NCBI GenBank assembly: GCA_030704615.1 | Contig: CM060733.1 | Location: 30,380,001 to 30,444,000, forward strand | Length of the DNA stretch: 64,000 nt | Source: Takakia lepidozioides | Taxonomy: Eukaryota > Streptophyta > Takakiopsida > Takakiales > Takakiaceae | Direction of reading: 5' to 3' | In this document: piece after piece, positions 10,781 through 22,400 of the stretch | How the letters are laid out: every line of letters begins with the position of its first letter | Numbering within the stretch: the first letter of the stretch is position 1 | Notes under the pieces: generated by a model | Seen by the model: only the letters and a program-made list of their open reading frames with translations | Told to the model about the DNA's origin: nothing | The model's database searches: none | Program-made: the position numbers and the translations under genes

Positions 10781-11585
10781 TGGCGAACCGCCCTACCTGC
10801 GCGGATGGAAATTCGGCGCCGGATTTCCATCCGGCGCATCCGAATTACCTGCTTGAAGGAAATTTGGCGCACCGCCATCCTACGCGGATGGAAATTCGGC
10901 GCCGGATTTCCATCCGCGCGCATCCGAATTACCTGCGCGGATGGAAATTCGGCGCCGGATTTCCATCCGGCGCATCCGAATTACCTGCTTGAAGGAAATT
11001 TGGCGCACCGCCATCCTACGCGGATGGAAATTCGGCGCCGGATTTCCATCCGCGCGCATCCGAATTACCTGCGCGGATGGAAATTCGGCGCCGGATTTCC
11101 ATCCGGCGCATCCGAATTACCTGCTTGAAGGAAATTTGGCGCACCGCCATCCTACGCGGATGGAAATTCGGCGCCGGATTTCCATCCGCGCGCATCCGAA
11201 TTACCTGCGCGGATGGAAATTCGGCGCCGGATTTCCATCCGCGCGCATCCGAATTACCTGCTTGAAGGAAATTTGGCGCACCGCCATCCTACGCGGATGG
11301 AAATTCGGCGCCGGATTTCCATCCGCGCGCATCCGAATTACCTGCTTGAAGGAAATTTGGCGCACCGCCCTACCTGCGCGGATGGAAATTCGGCGCCGGA
11401 TTTCCATCCGGGCGCATCCGAATTACCTGCGCGGATGGAAATTCGGCGCCGGATTTCCATCCGCGCGCATCCGAATTACCTGCTTGAAGGAAATTTGGCG
11501 AACCGCCCTACCTGCGCGGATGGAAATTCGGCGCCGGATTTCCATCCGCGCGCTTCCGAATTACCTGCGTGAGGGAAATTCCGGG
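10781..11585. repeat. Central array part 4: diverged units with TTCGGCGCCGGATTTCC
   Basis: Units alternate between GAATTACCTGCTTGAAGGAA + ATTTGGCGC... and GCGGATGGAAATTCGGCGCC + GGATTTCCATCC. They are related to part 3 but use GCCGG instead of GCCGA in the core and have GCGCGCATCC spacers. The array ends about 210 bp before the start codon of the ParB-methyltransferase gene. Confidence 0.85.
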
Positions 11586-11795
11586 ACTGTTTTCGTCTAT
11601 TTTCTTCCGACATGGAGGGCTTCATCCGACATTTAATTGCGCAGTTGGGCAATAAATGTCGACGGCCGTCGCTTATTATTCGGGCTGGCGACGCATGGCT
11701 TCCTGGACACGTACCCTAAATCTCATGCTATACTTGGCTTAACATGGTATTCCAGGCATGTACCCCAAAAAAGGAGATCTTTTTGGCTGGGACTT

Positions 11796-14700
11796 ATGCC
11801 GCCTGAAGGGCGTGGCTCTCCTGAGAGAGACCTCAGATCCAGACCGCGGCGGAAGTTGAAAGCTCTGTACTACGGACGACGGCCAATCTCTCGCATGGCC
11901 AAACTGAAGCTCCAGCAGGAGATTCCAGTGTCTTGCTCACAACCTGCGCCAACTGAAGCCGAGTACTCTCAGGCAAGCCACTTCTGCTTTCGGTTTGTTC
12001 GATTTCTTTTTTGCTTTCGCTTCGTTACCTCGCTTTGTTTCTGCATCTTCATCCTGGCTTTGCTTTATGAGTGAACTTTAGATAGTTGACTGAACCTTAG
12101 ATTGTTTGCAATGCGTGTGCAAATCCGGCAGCTCTGGAGAAGGCTGCTTGTGCATGTCATTCTTAGGCAATGGTTGCATTTGTTTTCATTGTTGTTGCAT
12201 GGCTCTCCATACTTCCTAAACTTGTTATGTTTTCATTTTTGCTACATGATTGCTGCTATGGTGGTTGCGCTGCTGCTTTTTGCACCACTGTTGGTGTTCA
12301 CGATTTTTGTCAATCACAGAGTGACGACGAGCCCGGCACGCTGGTGGTATCATCGACAGCTCCAACTCATCGCATGTTTGAATCGCCCAACTTGGGGCGA
12401 GAGGGCAAACTTAAATCTTTTGTTGGTGGACGGGAGGACTTGCAACGAGATTACGATAGAGTAGGCATTGGGGAGGTTGGTGCAGGCGGCATGGCAGGTG
12501 AAGGGCGTGAGGACATGAGGACAGCAGATCCGGCAATGGAGGTTGTTCATGCACATGCAGTAGGGCCCGCCCACGCAAAGAAAAAGAAGAAAGCTAAGCA
12601 CATGCAATCCCCGGCGAGAGAGCAGTCACGGGCTGCGGAGGGGGGAGTGAGCAGTGCGCGCGAGGGTGTCAGTTCGCCTCAATCAAAGGTGGTCGTCCTG
12701 GAGGGCTCCCCTGTTGCTAGCCCTAGTAAGAAACAGAAAGCCCGTGAGAGGGCAAAAGAGAGGGCAAAAGAACAGACGAGACAGAATGCTAGCAAGGAGG
12801 AAAGACAAAAGGCAGCTGAAGAGGCCCGGGGTGCCCAAATGACAGATGCCAATGTAAGCGAGGGACACACAGAGACGGTGGATCCCTACAAGACACCACA
12901 GAGAGGCAGTAGCACACCGGTTAGACCATCGCGGGCAAGTGCAGCCCCCGCAATTACCCATACGGTGGAGAGTGGAGGAGAGGAAAGAACACCTGAAAGA
13001 GCACCGATTGTGCAAGTTCGAGGTGAAGCCAGGGAGAGGGCAGTAGAGACGACGAGAGTGCTGGAGGTGGTTTCGCAGGTGGCTGACCCTGTTGAGGAGG
13101 ACGACATGGATGTTTCTGACCAGGATGACATTCTCCCGGACATCCCCAGGCCCCAAACCCGGAGCATACAGGCTGGATTTGGCGGTCTTGGTGGGCTGCC
13201 GGAAAACCCCTCTGCAGCAGACGTCATGTCTGAGGCGGATATGAAGTTGGCCGCTGCCAAGATGTTGGAGGCAACCCACAGCAACATTGGCAGGGTGCTG
13301 GGGGGCATGGTGTACCCGGCCAAGCTTCGAATTCCCCTTTGCCGCTTGGTGTCATTGCAGGTGGTGAGACCTGCCCTCCCAGGCGATATCGACAAGCTGA
13401 AATTCTCTTTCCGGGATGGATATCGAATGGGGTCTGCCGCCTTTTACGTTTCCATTGAGAACGACCACGGAGCTTCCCGTGCCCACACTTCCGATGAGGT
13501 GGACAAATGGGGTCCCCATTGGCAAACGCGAAATGAGGAGTTCGAGAGATCGATTGCTAGTGATCCTCTTTTCCAGCACATGTCCGGTAAGATGTTCTAC
13601 GTGTGGGACGGCAATCATCGCCTCCTGGCATGGATGGAGCACATTGCCCAAGCCCACCCCAACGATCTCGATTGGCATTTCGCCGTCGATTGTGTTGTGC
13701 TGAAGGTTGCGGGGCCCAAAGATCGCAGTCTTCTCAAAGCTGCAATGGCCGACATCAACTCGTAAGCTACAACCCCTCTCGCTTTTGGACTTTGAATTTG
13801 GAAGTCATTTCATTGCGAATCCTCATATATGATGAAAATTCCCATTTCAGTATTGTTTGATGGAAATGTGGCACTGCAGGGTGACTGAGAATGCCTTCAT
13901 TGCCACCAACTTGTCCCATATGCTCTTCCGAGTGAAGGATGTCGGGAGGCAGGGGGTGGAAGAGTTTGCCAATTCCCTCAGTGCCGACCTCCTGCGCAAG
14001 TCGGAGGCAAAGGCAGACAGAACCTGGTATAGGCTGAGCGTCGACGCCATGGTGGACTACATATTTCGGGTAAAGCTCCTGCAGTTTTGTTGAGCTAATT
14101 TGTCTCTCCTCCCCCAATAGAAGAAATTGTGTTGAGCAGGATCTCTAATCTTATGTGCTGCTTTTCGACAGACGAAAATACAGCAGGATTTGGCACATGC
14201 GCGGAGGTTCTACATGGAGTCAGAGGAGAAGAATCCAACCCTCCCGGAACTCGAATCGTATGTCAAAGCTGCGGAGGTGAGGGCCCGCATAAAGTACAAG
14301 TCGCGGATGGTAAAGTACGTGGCCATAGCTGATCCCGCCCTTGGTGCCGACTTTCTGGTGGAGGTGGGAAAGCACTACTCTCGCGCTCTGAAGCCCACGA
14401 TGACATTGGAGAAGCTCCATCGTCTAGCCACATCCTGTGTGGATGCAACAGAAAAGGTGATACATTCTTAACCAAATTGTGGTGGCAACAACTCCTTTTT
14501 GTGGTGTTTGGCGCTTACGAATATGCTGGGTGGTTGGACAGACCCGGTGGCTCCAAATCTGGAATGGTTCCCAAAGTACCAGGGACATGTGGAGCTTCCC
14601 CAAACCGGACAAACTCTCTGACCCCACATTCGACATGTGGATGAACCGCATGACATGGTGGTTTCAGGTACTTCCCCACGCTTCGTTTGGGGCTTGTACT

Positions 14701-17700
14701 CTAGTAGGGGGTTGATTCATTGTATTTTTTGAGGAAAGCGATCTGATGGACAATCTCCACAGGTGACGACGAATGCGCAAGAGCAGCTGGACACACAAGC
14801 ACATCAGTTCAAGATGGAGATATCTCCTGCAGCAGAGAGCCTGCGTGACTATGTGACGAGGTACTTTCTGCTCTACAAAACCAACCTATTCTTTCGGGAG
14901 ATAGCAGATGCTCGCCGGAGCCACGAGTTCACCGACCAGCCGAACGCGGACAAAGCAGCAATGCGCCTTCTGTACAGGTACATACGCGCTGCCTTTCTTT
15001 CAAGTCCTGGCATTTCAGGATGTTAGAGGCCTAAGTGGTGTTAGGGAAAATGGCGCCGAATTTCCAGTCAGGGCTCCGAAAATGGCAAAGTCCCTAGACT
15101 GGCTGGCCCGGAACTGGAAATTCGGCGCCATTTTCCAGTTCCAGGCCCTATTGCCGTTCAGGGACTTAGCCATTTTCGGGCTAAGTCCCTAGTGTGGCTG
15201 GCCCGGAACTGGAAATTCGGCGCCGTTTTCCAGTTCTAGGCCCTATTGCCGTCCAGGGACTTAGCCATTTTCGGGCTAAGTCCCTAGACTGGCTGGCCCT
15301 GAAGTGGAAATTCGGCGCCATATTCCAGTTCCAGGCCCTATTGCCGTCCAGGGACTTAGCCATTTTCGGTCTAAGTCCCTAGGGTGGCTGGCCCGGAACT
15401 GGAAATTCGGCGCCGTATTCCAGTTCTAGGCCCTATTGCCGTCCAGGGACTTAGCCATTTTCGGGCTAAGTCCCTAGACTGGCTGGCCCTGAAGTGGAAA
15501 TTCGGCGCCATATTCCAGTTCCAGGCCCTATTGCCGTCCAGGGACTTAGCCATTTTCGGTCTAAGTCCCTAGGGTGGCTGGCCCGGAACTGGAAATTCGG
15601 CTCCGTATTCCAGTTCTAGGCCCTATTGCCGTCCAGGGACTTAGCCATTTTCGGGCTAAGTCCCTAGACTGGCTGGCCCTGAAGTGGAAATTCGGCGCCA
15701 TATTCCAGTTCCAGGCCCTATTGCCGTCCAGGGACTTAGCCATTTTCGGTCTAAGTCCCTAGGGTGGCTGGCCCGGAACTGCAAATTCGGCGCCGTTTTC
15801 CAGTTCTAGGCCCTATTGCCGTCCAGGGACTTAGCCATTTTCGGGCTAAGTCCCTAGACTGGCTGGCCCTGACGTGGAAATTCGGCGCCATATTCCAGTT
15901 CCAGGCCCTATTGCCGTCCAGTGACTTAGCCATTTTCGGTCTAAGTCCCTAGGGTGGCTGGCCCGAAACTGGAAATTCGGCTCCGTTTTCCAGTTCTAGG
16001 CCCTATTGCCGTCCAGGGACTTAGCCATTTTTGGTGTAAGTCCCTAGGGTGGCTGGCCCGGAAGTGGAAATTCGGCGCCGTTTTCGAGTTCCAGGCCGTA
16101 TTGCCGTCCAGGGACTTAGCCATTTTCGGGCTAAGTCCCTACACTGGGTGGCCCTGAAGTGGAAATTCGGCGCCATATTCCAGTTGTAGGCCCTATTGCC
16201 GTTCAGGGAGTTAGCCATTTTCGGACCTCATTGGGTTTTTCATGAATGCAGGTACTGTAAGTTCTCGCTTTTGGAGAAAGGTCATCTGTCTTTCGAGCCA
16301 CCATTCTTCCTGGCATGGAGGAACCCTGGGGCTGACTCCATGTACACTGACGATATTGTGAAGGAGTGGCATCTGGAACATTTGCGTGATTGCCCTTGGT
16401 ATGTGGACCTTCCGCCCGGCTCGCTCGACCCATCCGAGTTTCAATTGAAGCTGGATGCTGAATTCCGACGAAACCGGGCTCCGCTGCCTCCGTTGGGTGC
16501 AAAAGAGGCAAAAGCGCTTGCGAACTCCAGGAAAGCGGCAGAGCTTGCTCAGGCAGGAATTCAAGAGAAATTGCATGAGAAGAGTAAAGGTCAAAGGAAA
16601 AGGACAAGGAAACAGGTGACTGCAGTAACACCCAAAAAGAAGAAAACCATCGGGGCATCGGAGGAGGCGCAGGAGGGGACCCAAGAGAGTGACTCCGACG
16701 CCGATTTTGTTCAAGGTCCTGCGACTGCTGTTGCTCCTACCCAGTCACCGGTCGTCCGGGTTCCCAAGTCAGTTCGGAGTGGGACTGGCTCTGCCAAGAA
16801 GTTGGCATTTGAGGGCGAGCCTACACGGCGGTATTCGGCGGTGACGTTTACGCACAGGCCAAAGCTAGAACCTCCAACCATCATCCAATGCGTCAATGAG
16901 AGCTTCCTTGACGCTCTCGCTGCCAGGGCGAAGAAGGTGGCACACAACAAGTCTCTGGCGGAGCAGAAGGGGAAAGCCAAGAAGAGGGCTGCCGGTACAG
17001 AGCCTAAAGACACCCCTGGTTTTGAAGCCATGATGGAATTCTTCACGGCTGTGAGCACGAATTGCAAGAGCACTCGGGGGGGGGTTGAGGTGGAGAGAGC
17101 TTGCGACATGATTCTCCTCGACATTCCAGATGGGGAGCTGCTGGAGGGCCTGGATGGTGTGCCCACCTGGAACAGGTTTACTGAGGACTACTGGAAAGCC
17201 GGGTTTGGGCTGGCGGGGATGCTTCTGGATGACGGTGGATGTGTGGTTGTCCTTGCCACGAGAGGGAAGACCACAGAGAATGCGGTGGCAAGGTGGACAC
17301 CGAAAAGTGTCACCCCGGTCCTCCTCAGAAAATGGTTCTGCATCAGTACGCAGGGGTTGCGAACAGAGGGCCAAAGTGTAAGTTATCAATCTATTGCATT
17401 CACTTCATATTGTGGTGTATGTTAAGTAGACCCTGGAATTGATCCCTTCTTTGTTGGATGTGCAGACATTGGTGTTTGAGGCATATTGCTTTGTGAAGAG
17501 AGGGTCTACGTTCAAATTCCGCAACGACGGTCGTCTTGTTGATGCCGCTGTGGACCCTGTAACCTACGATGTCCTCTACAACTATGTGCCCCACTCTAGT
17601 ATGCCGAAGGACACAAAGACAGGCAAACCGTGGCGGTACAGCCGGACCCGAAGCCCTGCTTTCATCCAAACCCTCATGGAGACGTGCTCGGATGTCCAAG

Positions 17701-18602
17701 GGCGGATTCTGGACCTCACATGCGGCACGGGTAAGCCTTCACGTGCTCAGTTTGTCCCCTGGCCCCATTGCAATTGCATGCCGCAAGCTATTAACCGCCC
17801 GCTTTGTTCCTCAGGTGCTTCAATGTGGGCAGGGACGTTGTCCGACAGGCATGTGTTCGCCTTCGAGCCAGATACTGCCCTCCACAACTCGGAACTTGCA
17901 GCGGCTGAACGTCTGCCGAAAGAGGAAGAGGCATCCTCGGAGGATGAGGAAAAATCCGAGAAGGAGCAGGGGGAGGAAGTTGGGATCGAGGCCGAGGAGC
18001 CCCCGGTTTACGAGTGAGTGGTGGCATTGTAAGTTGCCTCCAGATTTTGTGAGGCACCTCCCTCCGCTCTCTTATTTCATTGAAAACCCTTTCTGGTTGT
18101 GCTGGTATTGACATTCTTCAAGTGGATTTGTTCTTACTGTAGGATGCCAAGTACTGCCGGAGGGACGTCTACACCGGAGTTCATGGGCAGGAGGAACGTG
18201 CCTTTTTTTGCCAGGGGAGATTTCATGCCTAGTCCAGAAAGGGAGTACATCCTGCCTACTTATGCTGCCCGGCTTGCTTCGGTGTCCATTAGGAGGTGTT
18301 CCGAACGTAGTCGTGTACAGCAGATTTTAGACGAGGCAAGCCTCAAGAAAATGAAGATGAGGGAGGAGGCAGCAGCTATTAGAGCCCGTCGGGCTCGTAG
18401 ATTTGTGTTGGATTCTGCTGAGGAAAGTGGGGGAGAAGACGCAGAAGATTCCCAGGAGGTGAGGTGGACAGTCCCCCAAGGAGAGGACGGGATTTTTGAG
18501 AGGCATAGTGGAACTGATGCATCACAGAGCTCGGAGGATGAGGGGGATGAGGGGGATGAGGAAGAAGGTGGGGCAAGTTCCTCGGAGGGTGTAGGAGAGT
18601 AG
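11796..18602 (+). CDS. ParB-like domain / N4-N6-type DNA methyltransferase fusion protein encoded by the MULE
   Basis: Ten exons: 11796-11972, 12320-13761, 13880-14069, 14172-14456, 14542-14667, 14763-14977, 16252-17377, 17466-17730, 17815-18013, 18143-18602. All splice phases agree and give 1,494 aa with no stop. Intron 1 would be GC-AG; the rest are GT-AG. The start at 11796 is the first in-frame ATG. The N-terminal ~390 aa are charged and low-complexity (KKKKKAK, RERAKERAKE). A ParB/sulfiredoxin-like region follows (~395-530): RIPLCRLVSL, then FYVWDGNHRLLAW. The methyltransferase part has a motif-IV-like MILLDIPDGE (~1098-1107), then RSPAFIQTLME (motif X-like), ILDLTCGTGASMWAG (motif I, SAM loop, ~1270) and FAFEPD. 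This is the IV-before-I order of beta-class N4C/N6A enzymes. The catalytic tetrapeptide is DIPD rather than (D/S/N)PP(Y/F/W), so activity is uncertain. The C-terminus is strongly acidic. ParB-methylase fusions are known from phages and bacterial mobile elements; here the gene is intron-rich, so long resident in eukaryotes. Function in transposition is inference. Confidence 0.75.
11973..12319 (+). other. Probable GC-AG intron 1 of the ParB-methyltransferase gene
   Basis: The first exon ends ...TCTCAG followed by GCAAGC, a GC-type donor; the acceptor is CAATCACAG. Both sides are phase 0, joining TEAEYSQ to SDDEPGTL. No usable GT donor gives a better in-frame join nearby. Confidence 0.5.
15030..16225. 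repeat. Intronic array, 190-bp units made of two 95-bp half-units
   Basis: The array fills most of intron 6 (14978-16251) of the ParB-methyltransferase gene. Units repeat every 190 bp (starts near 15194, 15384, 15574, 15764, 15954). Each half-unit holds AAATTCGGCGCC and is flanked by CTAAGTCCCTAG and its complement AGGGACTTAGCC, so each can fold back on itself. The same short ORFs recur every 190 bp on both strands and are artefacts. The flanking donor (CAG/GTACAT) and acceptor (GAATGCAG) restore the frame exactly (LLYRYCKFSL). Confidence 0.9.
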
Positions 18603-18767
18603 TGCCCATTCCGGCTATGACAGTTAGAACACACTTGTATAGACGTGGCTTGCCACAAAATTTGCAATAAAATGTTGCATTTTAAGTCCACTGGTGCCAC
18701 ATTCCAACTTCACATGACCCTATTTCCGTGCCTCCTAACCCTATTTCCGTGGACTGACAATGGTCTG

Positions 18768-18814
18768 CTCATGCTTTTTTTTTTTCCGCTCATGCTCATG
18801 CCGCTCATGAAATA
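18768..18814 (-). repeat. Right terminal inverted repeat with CATGAGC units
   Basis: On the minus strand it reads TATTTCATGAGCGGCATGAG and continues with CATGAGCGG, an A-tract and GCATGAGC. It mirrors the left end at 3771-3820. Confidence 0.7.
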
Positions 18815-18820
18815 ACAGCC

Positions 18821-18830
18821 CCCTCTCAAA
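18821..18830 (+). repeat. Right target-site duplication of the MULE (CCCTCTCAAA)
   Basis: Identical 10-mer to 3751-3760, directly outside the right inverted end. Confidence 0.7.
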
Positions 18831-19450
18831 GCGGTGGCCTTGGACCCGTCAAGCGGTGGTGGACCTTTCTAGAAGATTGCCCCACACATCTCACCCCTAG
18901 AAACCCCCACTTGACACCTATACTCTACTTACCCCAATGTGGCGCCTGAACCATCCTCCATTAGTTCTGTTGGTATCTGTTGCCTTCTTATACAAATATA
19001 AATAGTTTAAACAGTGTACATAGCAAGAGAGAGAATTTTTGTAGAAAAGACCGTCAAATGTCAAACTCTCTACAAACTCAGTTGCACTCACCAACAAGCC
19101 CAAGTCAAATGACACAATCCCCAAAGAACAACCTTAATCTAATAAATGAGGTCATTTTGATTGAGAGCCTAGCGAACCGTCATGACAACTACAGCTGAAG
19201 CACAACCCCCATTTTTTTATCTACTTACAGTATGCACCTTCAAGCACAGAAGCATTGATTGAACCACATACCTAAAAAAGGTGCTTGCTATGACGTCCTT
19301 GAGCAGCCTCAACCCGTCGTCCTGTCATCCTGGAGCAGCCTCAACCCACTGGTCTCACCATCCTATCTCCCACCACCCTCCACGCTCTTGTTACAGCAAC
19401 TCACTAGCCCCACCACCCTCCTGGCACCACTCCTGTCGTTGTTCTTCAAA
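18831..19450. other. Gene-free stretch between the MULE and the first copia element
   Basis: No coding sequence recognised. There is a short imperfect duplication around CCTGGAGCAGCCTCAACCC and CTTGAGCAGCCTCAACCC (about 19300-19350). Confidence 0.5.
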
Positions 19451-19452
19451 GC

Positions 19453-22400
19453 TCAGGCCGCCACACCTAGATCAGTCATTTCATACTCTTTCAAGAGTTG
19501 TTCTCGGATCCATGCAATTTTCTCCCCATGATTTCCCGTAAGCAAGAGATCATCAACATAGAAGACAAGAATGACCATTTTGCCATCAATCTTCAAGTAG
19601 TACAGGTTGTAATCGACATTACTCTTTAGTATACCTTGAGACTTGAGATATCTATCGATTTTTGAGTACCAAGCTCGTGGAGCTTGCTTAAGCCCATAGA
19701 GAGCTTTAAATAATCGACATACCTTAATTTCAAATCCGACAGCAATATAGCCTGGGGGCCGTTCCATAAATATCTCTTCTTGAAGATCGCCATTTAGAAA
19801 GGCGGTCTTCACATCTATGTGAAAGACATGCCAACCTTCATAAGCAGCAAGAGTAAGGATAGCACGAATAGTGCCCCACTTGACCATCGGTGCAAAGGTC
19901 TCATCAAAATGAAGACCCTCGGTTTGCTCAAATTCATGAGCAACAAGACGAGCTTTGAGTTTACCCACGGAGCCATCTGTTTTCCTCTTCACTTTGTACA
20001 CCCACTTAGCTGTGATTGGACGCTTCCCAGAGGGGAGATCAACCAATTCCCACGTGTGGTTCTTTTCAATGGAGGCCATCTCCTGATCCATGGCAGTCTG
20101 CCAGCCAGGAATTCAAGCTGCTTCAGCATTATTCGTGGGCTCAAGCATCGTTGTCTCCGCCACATTGACATAATCTTGCAGATGAGCTGGCCTTCTCCGT
20201 TCTCGACCTGATCGTACCGGTGCAAGAGTAGAAGCAGCTGCCTCCTCTCCACGTAATGTCAGGAAACTGCCAGTTTGAGATGTCTCCTTAGCATCTGGTG
20301 CATGGATATGAATATCAACATGCAAGTCGATGGCAGGCGGAGATGTAGGCAGTTGTGGAGCCTCCCCTGAATCTACAAGTGGATGATGGAATAGTGTGGG
20401 CAGATTCGTGCTCGTAACTGTTGGATCGTCGGAGGTCAGTTTGGGAGGAATTTCTTCTAGAGAAGAATTGTCAACTTCAATAAATTGAACATCCCGGCTG
20501 ATAAGAATTTTGCGGGTAGTTGGATTAAACAAACGGTACCCCTTCGTGACAATATCATATCCCACCAAAACACATTCAATGGACTTTGAATCGAGCTTAT
20601 CCCTTTGATGTTTATCAACGTGGACAAACGATTTGCTCCCAAATACTCTTAGGTGGGAAATATCTGGTTTCATACCTGAAAATCGTTGATAGGAAGTAGT
20701 GCCAGAGTTAGCACGGGTAGGAGATCGATTAAGGAGATAGACCGCAGAATTGACTGCCTCAGTCCAGAGGTACTTTGGAAGAGAATTCTCCAGTAGGAGA
20801 CTTCGAGCATGCTCCAGCAATGTTCTGTTCTTCCGCTCAGAGATTCCATTTTGTTGTGGCGTGTAGGACTGGGTGAGCTGCCACTGAATCCCTTCCTTCT
20901 TGCAAAATTCGGTGAATTCAGTGGAAATGAACTCACCACCCCTATCAGTCCGTAGGTAGCTTATCAATTGACCAGTCAATTTTTCTATCATGACCTTGAA
21001 ATCTTTGAAACAACTGAAGGCTTGACTTTTCTCTTTGAGAAAATACACCCATGTGAACCTGCTATAGTCATCTGTAATGGCCATAAAGTACCTAGAACCT
21101 TGATAAACGACAGGGAGGGGTCCACAAAGATCGGTATGCACTAATTCGAGTATTCTTTTAGCTCTATGTTCACTAGTGCGAGGGAACCTCTCTCGGTGTT
21201 GTTTTCCTAATAGACACGGTTTGCAGACTTCTGAAAGGAGAGGAAGTCTAGGCATTCCCAAAACCTTATTACTATTACTAAGAAAATGAAGACTATGATA
21301 ATTAAGATGACCAAGTCGTCTATGCCAGAACCTAGCAATCTCATCATATTCTATATTATTAATTTCTAGATGAGACTCATTTGATCTAGAATCTAGGTAA
21401 GGCCTGTAGACTTGATGCGTTTTCCTTGTAAGACAATTTTGTGAGGTTGGTCTTTTTCTACGAACAAGCATTGACGTGCACTAAAGATACCAAGATGGCC
21501 TTTATTAGCTAGAGCACCGACAGACAACAAATTCTTTGTCATACCAAGGACGTACAAAACATCAGAAATATGTTTTATTTCACCATTTTGCAGTACACTA
21601 GTATGACCTTTCCCCTTCACAGAATGATACGTACCACCAGCAGATCGAACACTGGAGGTACCGCTGCTGGTTTCCATGTTCTGGAGAATTCCAGAATTTC
21701 CAGTGACATGTCTACTAGCTCCTGAATCAACGATCCAAGAAGCCTGCTTTTCTGCATGAGAGAGATCGTCGTTGGTATTGAGTGCAGCCATTGCCACTTT
21801 AAGCATTTTGGCAGCTCCAACACAATCTTCCTCGTCAGAATCCTCATGTGCATCCTCAACCATGTGTCGTCTGGTGGTTCCGAGCCTTAAGGATCTCCTC
21901 ATAGGGTACTGGACATTTCTTTGCCCAGTGGCCATCTCTGCCACACCTATTACAGGTAGAAGCCACAGATCTTTGAGGATGGAATCGTCCTCCTCCGCTG
22001 TTCCTTTCTCCTTGTTTGTAGGCATTGTTGAAGCGCTTAAACTTCACCCACAGTGCTTCGTCTTGGCACTGTTTACGTCCTCTCAGCTCCCTGCGACTTT
22101 CTTCATGCAGTAATTTCGACATGAGTTCTCCTACATCAGGGAGCTCCCTCTGGACCATGATGGAGTCTCCATATGCTTGATGATAATCTCGAGGAAATCT
22201 TCCATCGGCATGCCCTCAGTCATTTTCGCCGTTTGAAGCTTGTTCCTGATTGCCATCTGTCTAGATGATGACTTATCATCGTACATTTTGGCAAGAGCAT
22301 CCCAGATTGCCTTTGGTTCACTCATGTGAGAGACATAGTGGCTGACTTTGTCAGAGAGAGACAGGTTAATGATAGTCAGAGCGAACCTCTTCCCTGCCCT

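Larger units (their letters stand above)
3761..18820. mobile_element. ~15.06-kb Mutator-like transposon carrying a transposase and a ParB-methyltransferase gene
   Basis: The boundaries rest on the 10-bp direct repeat CCCTCTCAAA on both sides and on inverted ends sharing TATTTCATGAGC (3771-3782; reverse complement at 18803-18814) followed by ATGAGC/GGC units. Inside are a minus-strand transposase (4541-8133) and a divergent plus-strand gene (11796-18602), both open across all inferred splice junctions. Arrays built on TTCGGCGCC lie near the left end, between the two gene starts, and within an intron near the right end. The left and right arrays also share the block GGGACTTAGCCA-TTTTCGG, tying the two ends to one element. 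The interior is visibly more GC-rich than the DNA at 39-47 kb. Intact reading frames and matching flanking repeats suggest relatively recent insertion. This is inferred from one locus; other copies would settle the termini. Confidence 0.8.

Noticed and set aside
9061-11585. Regularly spaced palindromes resembling a CRISPR array
   Set aside because: Spacers are themselves repeated, not unique; the context is a plant transposon with spliced genes.
15181-16157. Series of 60-62-aa ORFs on both strands every 190 bp
   Set aside because: Shadows of the 190-bp repeat inside an intron.
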